DNA of 64,000 nucleotides from Verrucomicrobiales bacterium (lineage in GTDB: Bacteria; Verrucomicrobiota; Verrucomicrobiia; Verrucomicrobiales; DEV007). The notes below the pieces were generated by a model. That model saw only the letters and a list, made by a program, of their open reading frames with translations, was not told the origin of the DNA and did no database searches. Within the stretch, counting starts at the first letter, position 1. Every line of letters begins with the position of its first letter. Where the stretch lies: the NCBI GenBank assembly GCA_029213005.1, contig JARGPI010000018.1, positions 90,239 to 154,238 of the forward strand. Direction: 5' to 3'. Positions 62,501-64,000 of the stretch are shown piece after piece. The position numbers and the translations under genes are program-made.

Positions 62501-64000
62501 GTGGCACGATCAGTCCCGGTCTTTCCACCGGTGCTGATACAATCGATGATCTTGCGACCGGTGACCTGACCCTGACGGGATCGACCACGACTTTTGCCGT
62601 AGAAATAGGAGGGGTTACGGGAGGCACTCTTCATGACCAGATTGATGTGACAGGCACCGTGGATCTCGGTGGTTCAACCCTGACGGTAAGTCTATCCGGC
62701 GGATTCAGTCCTTCCCTGAATAACGAATTCATCATTATTGATAATGACGATACCGATGGTGTAACCGGCACGTTTGATGGACTGCCCGAAGGAGCGACGG
62801 TAACGGCGGTCGGGGGCGAAAAATTCACGATCACCTATGCGGGTGGTGATGGAAACGATGTCGTCCTATTTGCCGGCGAAGCCGAAACCAACGTCGATCT
62901 TTCGGGTGGTGTGCTGACAATCAGCGATATTAACAATGAAAGCGCAGATGCGATTTCATTTACCTATGACGCTCTCGCAGCTGAGTATGTGATCCTCGAT
63001 CCCAACCTCGTATTGTCCACTTCCGGGTTGGACGCAAGCCAGGTAACCCGGCCGGATGCCCACACCGTTCGGATAAAAGCGTCAGCAGTTACCAGTGGTG
63101 TCGTTTTTGAATCCACCAATACAGGTGTTTCCGATGCCGCTGATTCCGTTACGATTGGCGGGGCGACTCCGGTTGTCTTCCCGGGAGCGCTGACTGTTAA
63201 TGCCGAGACGATAGTTTTTGCCGGTGATGTAACTTTAGGAGGTAACAGTAGTTTGACAGGTGAAACTGCGACATTCAATGGAGACACCGATCTGAGTGGG
63301 GATACCCTGACTCTGAATCTCAGTGTGTCTGCCACAAATTCGGCGACGAGTGAATTTGATATCACAGGGGGAAGAATCAGTTTTCTAAACGGTTCTGAGT
63401 TTATTAATGAAGGAACGGTTCTCCATGCCACTGGTGATGCGACAGACTTCGCGGGCACTGGAACGGTAACGAATAATGGCATGTGGCTCCAAACCGCAAG
63501 TGGGGGGGCTGACGACAACTTGAGGTTCAACGGGGCCGTGACCTTTGACAACGTTGGGACGTTTGAACTTACTGGAGGTGGGGATATCACGCTGGGGAAC
63601 ACCGGAGCGGTATTCAATAACTCAGGGCTGTTGGTCAAAACCGGTTCTGATGGAAATGACCCGAGTTTTGTTTTCGACGCCCGGGGCAGCTTCAATAACC
63701 TCGCTGGAGGCGAGGTGCGGGCCACGGCAGGGAGATTGCGCGTCGATACCGGGGGGCGCAGTGATCCGGCATCGGAGTGGAATGCGCTGGGCGGTGATAT
63801 CGGAATCGGCAGTGGAACCAGTGCAACTTCGGCAGCATGGACCGGAACATTTACAGGAATGACAAGCGGAAGTAGTCATATCGAACTAACCAGTCCCAAC
63901 AACAGCGCTGTCGGTAACGGAAACTTTGTGATTGGAGCCGGGGGCGTCACCTTCAACATCACCGGAAACGGTGTGGAGTGGAATAACACATCCATTATCA
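44545..64000 (+). CDS. Giant LEPR-type secreted/surface protein with metzincin protease domain (3' end outside window)
   Basis: One uninterrupted frame of at least 6,485 codons from ATG 44545 to the window edge. The N-terminus has a LEPR-XLL-type segment (ALESRILYSGAPV, residues 25-37). Next comes a zinc-protease domain with HEVGHVLGLRD (302-312) and a Met-turn DIMHG (M326). Then follow PKD domains (~905-975, ~1193-1282; IDWGDGS), two LamG domains (~983-1180, ~1283-1486; WHH...YVDGV), beta-helix modules opening with YVNDDW (~1503) and YVDDDW (~2826), autotransporter-associated strand repeats (LTKIGTGTQTLSGENTYAGD), and three MAM-like modules from ~4268. Six YxGGDGNDV-type sequences close successive modules. 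No Sec signal is obvious. LEPR proteins are probably exported or surface-bound; the role may be adhesion or matrix. Confidence 0.85.
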   Translation, partial: MKFWKKKNSAKTKDSSLSREYVAEALESRILYSGAPVDAAIPEAPVSEESTSVAGTGHSFESIDEFGQQAPTSSMDQVADESQDVAILTSFNNLSSEELQSLAQRAIDYWGGDADLSESQKEALEALEVALVDIVSLSEAGYGYDVWSDGEGASFDSDNFAESTSIYPGEVERYGMDLIVDLLQEVGDPVTLEQFAGNQIAARTTEVARGGQPVIYSSLDLMAVAAEQHWINSGLTADQVAALESIEYHIVELDGTALGYAEGSNIYIDDDAAGLGWFIDSTPEDLSETGFDGVDLVSVLSHEVGHVLGLRDNYDQTDPSDKTDIMHGLFDEDDRREVSSGRADGAEALSLEGAHFATFSWDGGGVNSDWQTAANWNGGTAPDDTGEWDTFEFGASTDLTPNVNFAGDNVSHNVNYIIFRPDAGAYTLTGNKTGGGSIALDMLGASSSAATDGPAQIINQSTETQTIDINLHHRTEYNAGLVFDAAEGDLVIAKRISRTGSEADPVTVQGGHTVTFMGGNTYVQNTVVTGNSTLLLENVSGSGTGTGDVTVESGSTLGGSGSASGTVTIEGALAPGDPLVNNGVGALSLADLNFAAGSSFNVQIDADGSTVAGSGNDVLNVSGEVALGDGEVTLNVASLGMVPAGNHPVYQIINNTSGTISGYFKDGAGNALTEGATLTVGATDYSISYKGGDGNDVVISVGNVRPLSIETTSTGDGNDVDLESITRGGIAYTNLVGAVSAQATGGTIFHTEAAAPSASEALSGLRLSNGVLNPTSVDFTFNAPVNNDRTAIFFGEISTASQIGDNIVIQPLDSNGAVIADWQLTITEADYGDQGGAMSTSFGTSLYPRIASFLISDFEGGAGTLSDVAGIRVANASDSNSDDFDPNIAGTFVLDSGAAPSDLNFNFDTSSTIDENQSVSLSGSFTLGGNTSNTVTIDWGDGSVDSLVLTGGTTDFTSSHLYLNEGDFEVMVQVQAGTISSGLTGLWNFDDGSSTDQTGLGNDGSGGTFGSDTPFGTGQALSSGKIAIPTSDSLETMDDQGTIAFWAKIDPGSTDAWERTIVKAGGGTGWHVGRYSNSTDMNIRVDTTGPDGANNQNKLLGGDDTLDDQWHHIVFTLDNGTAKQYVDGVLVQTQSYSTGDGLSNNGTLYIGDVNLGGSLDEVALWNRILSDDEILQAAGPIEVGGESITGSVTVSDVAPVVDSLQIVSKDAETGAMTLQVDFTDPGSLDEHKAVIDWGDGSTPTEVILATGARTLQSNHTYTSPATHQISVTVLDRVGDAVGIWTFDDGSASDLSGNNNDGTGGGFSTDVADAFGGGNSLDGAGSTVTVANSVSLEGVDDEMTLSFWIKGDTSESNWVRIIRKGTGAQDSTSWMVTRNSATDDLLIRTDTEGTGGTWNRNQHDGEESPILDSTWHHVTYVLNNGVSREYVDGVLTNQETYPHGDGLSNTEALTIGTATNSILLDEVILYDRALSGEQVAALSSAPDVAGARDSENLNFTFGTLVYVNDDWGSSVGDTVDGNLEEGGSQDAIFGTDAFDDLAEAVGALDTAEDVTLIINEGVYGSQTLDLSAFSNNVTVRFVEGTSTFVSLIGGSATTFELSAIDQVEVTGTVNLNGAILNPLTISGLTPVDGEQVTLIDNQGSDPVTGTFSGLEDGAEITALASGDIKAYLSYHGGDGNDVTITFVDTNAYPTVSVDHPGSDGNTNFDFQVTGNTLQILQNGVVILSRPIDTVKTLVINGDDSTGGGEGDDVLTIDYSLDPRLLDIDITFNGLAQSTATGDSLVINGGNFGVVTHNLTATDSGSFDIDGDGTADITYTGLEPIDMTGSTASDLIFNLPVGANPDVVLRNSTNAGEMELDGSTFESTIFTVPSGSITINGNTGTDTITIESLDSSFAGNLLIDAGDSVDSVTVTNNLVFDGNLTITTGDINLNASIDTGSGDQTFNGDVDLQGTASNVVLTAGNIIFNGDTTLLNSDAISLQLSVSGTATNTAGNLFDINDGRFRLLGGTEFINNGTLETGDDGSVPIFADSNVGNKITNNGDFLLNSGNLRLYVTITNTGTGVMTINRPNGDVDLDLKAADANGPGGHIVNRGVITISETGNTKFDENGSVTNESGGVIDFIDGNVSFEANTTFTNNLGADLNLKGDALNLSITSTASFINDGTTTWVAGADGHKTITGSGTFLNNGVFDHAHGGGNDYLQITGSLTFQNNGEFVFTDEGDVNISSASATFENNGLVNKTTDPSTNPSFFFGAGTFNALAGSEVRSTIDGARIHIGTGGSSDATAEWNADGGDIGLGGTWSGTISGESMNGGKFILTDPGSGIAHDITVGAGGLTFNVTGDGLEWADGNLTTNGNSLINKGVITSTSSKALNGTLSNTGTLNVAGDITVTGGEIVNASGGALDFQEGTVTLTGNTDIIRIESGGALTLSTSESKYIAGGGSVVVESGGTADWANGQFDIGADATFQNDGVFNYLDGADDSILTGGGHFINNGEFYHKEIGGNPDNIEMQTSGSRFTNNGLFVFEDAGDVELWPGTEFVNAATGTLRNLGDVSNASIFFYNNGGTGGSFTNLGVIEVFEGTLGIQSTYNALTSPSWDAANSTLLNGEWIVGNSSDPTNGPTLDFTIANGGIEVIGEDAIVRLTGADARFLQLTDFLAQVDGSLTLNLSQALDAADSITVTATGTLAGDDGRIIGDVTVQSGGTLSPGDGDGDTGVLTVTGNVNLEGDLDLDLNGSNADQLDVDGIVVVGGNLILDVAVEPTADLIVLIDNDGTDAVTGEFTSLNDTPTSLADGSAITLGTKTYKIFYNGGDGNDVVLANAATPATVYVDDDWAGLNGGQTITDADSGDQTNGDPQGAIFGINAFATIADALSAVSSTGTIIVNAGDYNEAVNLTGGRSLEVTGPDVSGIVEIESLSSDSSSFIAIEGASTLVVETGDIAGVISGSGNLTKEGTSSSSTLVLRGDNTYSGITTVNRGIIQVAHSNALGATGAGSKTIVNGADSSSGARIQIRTSTALTIGEAIDFNGNASGRASLDVSSTAVHTFTGPIDVSSASNIVQFSSSSSGALRITGDITGTMSGGSQLYLRGSSTNLENHIAGSLNLSGHRLSKTDTGTWTIGSAGETYSWDSGTLIAVGTLRMGLSNIIPPGTVYLGQNDPNDATFDLNDTDQTATFLQIRYNDTSAPIVESGKGTVETGTGTLTLTGNVQYFGTAGLVNDVSSINGNLDLGGGNRSFSVADGGQDVDLQINAKITNGSITKNGDGNLVLGGSENNTGLTATVDAGTLTLAKTSNNSVHAIDGASLVVNSGGTVVIAGTGGDQILDTSDVTANGQLNVDVAEVIDALSGSGGVGVATGTTLTVGAGDASADFTGVITGDGALTKIGTGTQTLSGENTYAGDTTISDGVLKLGNNSGLGDEVGKTVINGGTLDIGGFRVGSTGNELIEVQGTGAGGIGAITNTGGTQTSAFRRITLTDDATFRADSRWDMRATGGPSILDMGGFTLTKVGTNVLTIRDTAISNHGSVDIDQGTFRLEGNTDFDSAGTIDVASGAKLDFWSNTQTHDVDVVLAGGAILSSSSSSSSPTVINGTVTLNGVVNIGATEPDTTFQRDLVISGNVEGVGGINKIGVKSVTLSGTNNTYTGATSINFGSLFLNGTHTGGDVYTVASGAMFGGTGTTDAVVVVDDGGMLSPGVSGIGTLTVQDNITISGTYTFEIDGTNADLLDVTGDIALGATAVLSLQDIAGGSPAAGETITLIQNDDVDLVTGTFNGLAEGSTVMDNDGDTYIISYAGGDGNEVVLFTGGAPETEVSFDSGTGILTITDVNGYDSADNLTISYDEANDEYVISDAALNLTTSGLTGAEMSRPDARTVRVSGANVTALVIDTGDSGGGADTLTIDVADGIPAPVDGITFTAGAGTDNLILTDSSGTAGSFSTITHTFTSESEGSVALARGTVTSTITYTGLEPISDQLTATNRVFDYMGDAEVISLSDAAAAGDMQIDSTLGAPVQFVNPSGTLTVRSGNGTGADTVNVLGLDASFTANLSVTGNNEDVVNFAGALNTQGGNINATAQNIEVVGGLNAAGGSITLNATSSTTRGIYIGGAIETTGSGRIELLGSGGGAGNQGILVEADITTATGDILITGSSSTSGDDGVELVGATVSSTHQGRIRISGSGGDGSSTFAVDADAASEISTADGSILVQTTSGSARIGGNVDSGAHALTFDSWVDLNLVDTTIVGGIINLEADNDINLTSGTNISGPDSSLGNVVVLSQNFESFTQGSTSSQVNNIKLSDNWQNAHFVTDTMDFVSDRGTTPSGETGPTVDHTLGNSSGTYLYLETSGSPGEGEFAHLLSPTIDLTAETSTAVEFYYHMLGASMGELVIEGSGDGGVTWVGLLNVEGNQGNQWNKAEIDLSQFDGSSQFQLRIKGVQGNDYTGDIALDDFRFYAAGGDLLVEDFETFGQGPTSGTRPQQVLPSGWTNVISSTTLTPDADELDWSPDRGGTPSGGTGPGGGANSGAPDHTLGTSDGTYLYIETSNPVLQGETAKLYSPTMDLSAYSTASVEFWYHMLGNQMGDLKVYGSADGGTTWSAELFSVSGNQGNQWTQTPSINLDAFAGSSNFVLRVDGIAGPLDSGTYQSDIALDDFRFFGDAVANTQITITADADGDANGSGGAINMADGSQVGAGSGNVVLHADEDITVSNIVTTSTITATSTSGAILDGGDSGTDLVAAAFVATTAGGVGTSTNAIDTALTNLEADGGSGGVFLSNTGDLIIGEAGAGFGVTAKEGATVSIFSSNDLTVAANTTIRGGTVDLSADNDVSLLNGSQILGPTGVTLLQEDFESFTPGSTSAGATNIALGNGWVNIQGTDEIDWSPDAGGTPSGGTGPGGSGSTGTDNTTGTTAGKYLFIETSDSVLEDWTAELHTPVIDLSGLSSVSLEFYYHMYAQIDRGGGATDMGTLKVFGSGDGGATWTEVFSESENQGNQWNQAVVNLDAFAGSSNFILRVDGIAGAVSEAGSAGYQSDIAIDDFTISGVAVTGSANVTITADANGDADGTGGAVNMADGSAIVAGNGTVNLTADGNVTVSSVATSGDVTISSGNGEILDRGVTPDISGGTVTFNGNVAPGMSGLGTLRVTGDLELASDDVLSLEINGTTPDTEHDQVAVIGEVSLDDATLELSLGSVPAVGSTYVIVDNDGTDAVTGTFQVNDEARGLVDLPEGSAFTVGGQVFTITYQGGTDSNDVVLTAVGEAETEVSIDINGNLVIDDINNESADQIEISVQNIGGTDYYVIRDLNTTPLTLTTPIGAAAANRISASEIHVRVDAVTGGLDVNTANANENGAADTVTIKSDLTFNGSIEINAETVVVGASVELDATTLTVNGSVDLGVNTLTVDVSSGTSRINGSIIGTGNLVKQGVGRLDLAGTVGNTYSGTTTVSGGQLHLNNSGGNAIGGDLDITTGGKVTFGRSNQVVDTAAVTMSDDGSVFNGTGVNSGQFSATETFASFTVTGGAFNTSSGIWTITGAGSFTGGAGNTTVVGNSGTRLLSFGSLALVDMTATTGIVVNSFTIYGNSTSILSTLEIGSGGLTLDNSNLNLRRAGAGRLGSRLILDGDVTTIGTLPSAIREDGAGGTIGLAEIQLNGAHNFNVGGGGADLTVSTGIADSTTPGALTKIGSGQLTLSGSISNTATGVTTLNSGTIHLNKSAGNAVGGDLHVAGGNVTFGGNHQIADTSAVSMSGAGSVFNGTGANSGNVTVTETIASLTVDGGAFNTGFGSDWTVTGAGSFTGGAGNTAFLGNSGSRISFDSLSLTDMSALANPLGAANSFAVYGNDGSVQTTVAVGSGGLTLDNSQLSMKRGGGSALGSRLVLDGDVTVNGTATSLITNDTSSGTVGSAEVQLSSTAATATRDFNIAAGAGLTINIEVNDGESSAGSVSKSGSGTLTMNADNTYQGATSVDGGILLVNGTHTGGAGYTVGAAATLGGTGATTASVNAAGGTISPGLSTGADTIDDLATGDLTLTGSTTTFAVEIGGVTGGTLHDQIDVTGTVDLGGSTLTVSLSGGFSPSLNNEFIIIDNDDTDGVTGTFDGLPEGATVTAVGGEKFTITYAGGDGNDVVLFAGEAETNVDLSGGVLTISDINNESADAISFTYDALAAEYVILDPNLVLSTSGLDASQVTRPDAHTVRIKASAVTSGVVFESTNTGVSDAADSVTIGGATPVVFPGALTVNAETIVFAGDVTLGGNSSLTGETATFNGDTDLSGDTLTLNLSVSATNSATSEFDITGGRISFLNGSEFINEGTVLHATGDATDFAGTGTVTNNGMWLQTASGGADDNLRFNGAVTFDNVGTFELTGGGDITLGNTGAVFNNSGLLVKTGSDGNDPSFVFDARGSFNNLAGGEVRATAGRLRVDTGGRSDPASEWNALGGDIGIGSGTSATSAAWTGTFTGMTSGSSHIELTSPNNSAVGNGNFVIGAGGVTFNITGNGVEWNNTSII
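50300..51620 (+). repeat. Internal block duplicated 12.4 kb downstream in the giant gene
   Basis: The stretch encoding TFNGDVDLQG, LSLQLSVSGT-like strands, EFINNGT, then NALAGSEVRST, WNADGGDIGLGGTWSGTISG and GAGGLTFNVTGDGLEW recurs from about 63180 to the window edge, as SATFNGDTDL, EFINEGT, NNLAGGEVRAT, WNALGGDIGIG and GAGGVTFNITGNGVEW. Corresponding codons (51310 and 63691) are 12,381 bases apart. The second copy continues past the window. Confidence 0.7.
57346..59628 (+). repeat. Three MAM-like modules within the giant gene
   Basis: Copies at about 57346-57876, 57889-58479 and 59041-59628. Each opens with DFE(S/T)F.QG and contains a PSGGTGPGG linker, a YLYIETS/YLFIETS strand, an EFYYHMLG block, an NQGNQWNQ block and a closing DIALDDFRF. 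Copies 2 and 3 are also each followed by the same ~45-residue tail (TITADADGDANGSGGAINMA). The pattern fits MAM/jelly-roll adhesion domains in which DDF is a typical ending. Confidence 0.7.
60748..62340 (+). repeat. Tandem ~257-codon duplication within the giant gene
   Basis: Two adjacent units share the ordered motifs HLN.SGGNA.GGDL, SVFNGTG, TITGAGSFTGGAGNT, GGLTLDNS and GSRL.LDGDVT. Equivalent codons lie 771 bases (257 codons) apart: HLNNSGGNAIGGDL with His at 60847 and HLNKSAGNAVGGDL with His at 61618. Each unit begins with an autotransporter-associated strand (LVKQGVGRLDLAG, LTKIGSGQLTLSG). Confidence 0.8.

Noticed and set aside
62964..63725. A 253-residue open frame on the minus strand opposite the giant gene, with several similar ones (51138-51845, 55726-56442, 58434-59120, 59487-60092)
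   Set aside because: They are antisense shadows of the low-complexity Gly/Thr/Val-rich giant gene; their translations are Pro/Ser-rich and non-globular, and the plus frame is continuous.

Overview
The window reads as a chromosomal segment of a heterotrophic, Gram-negative member of the PVC group, most likely a marine-type verrucomicrobium (Verrucomicrobiota). This is inferred from content, not from a marker gene: sulfatases, DUF4838 and parallel beta-helix carbohydrate enzymes, a BlaI/BlaR1-type pair, an outer-membrane barrel ending in Phe, no SusC/SusD pair, and a giant secreted protein opening with a LEPR-XLL-type segment (LESRILYSG). A planctomycete or lentisphaeral source cannot be excluded. 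No rRNA, tRNA, CRISPR array or transposase was recognised.

Layout. 1-2.6 kb: the 3' part of an RlaP-type nucleotidyltransferase gene, two tandem copies of a ~300-bp fold-back element, short TGTAC and GAGCAA repeats, and a cation efflux gene. 2.6-8.8 kb: secreted proteins, including a translationally coupled pair and a DUF4838 enzyme with a beta-sandwich companion. 8.8-12.3 kb: an M56/BlaR1-like sensor protease with its BlaI-like repressor. 12.5-15.1 kb: a short-chain dehydrogenase and a treZ gene split by a +1 frameshift. 15.2-17.1 kb: a tripartite hipBST toxin-antitoxin operon behind a palindromic operator. 17.1-27.5 kb: mostly ordinary genes (SDR, metallophosphoesterase, RluA-type synthase, LRR-DUF1963 fusion, OMP, bicupin, zinc-ribbon membrane protein, asparagine-synthase-like protein, esterase), a third fold-back element, and a guanidinium exporter gene preceded by two ACGA-loop hairpins of the guanidine-II riboswitch.

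27.6-44.2 kb is a polysaccharide-degradation region. It has an NnrS membrane protein; two adjacent sulfatases that are each one polypeptide with the same LamG-like module and then a complete glycoside hydrolase (GH2 in one, GH43-like in the other); a LolD/YbbA ATPase divergent from a TesA-type esterase; two GH141-like beta-helix enzymes; a DUF1826-like protein; and a secreted alpha/beta hydrolase. Together they suggest stepwise removal of sulfate and acyl groups plus glycosidic cleavage of a branched sulfated polysaccharide, possibly a fucan. No transporter, regulator or sulfatase maturase is in view.

44.5-64.0 kb is one uninterrupted reading frame of at least 6,485 codons that runs off the window. 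It encodes a LEPR-type N-terminus, a metzincin-like zinc protease, PKD and LamG domains, beta-helix and autotransporter-associated strand repeats, three MAM-like modules, and several nested duplications. It is probably a surface or secreted giant protein.

The best candidates for something undescribed are the paired sulfatase-LamG-GH fusions and the protease-headed giant protein. The best-supported regulatory finds are the guanidine-II riboswitch and the hip operator.
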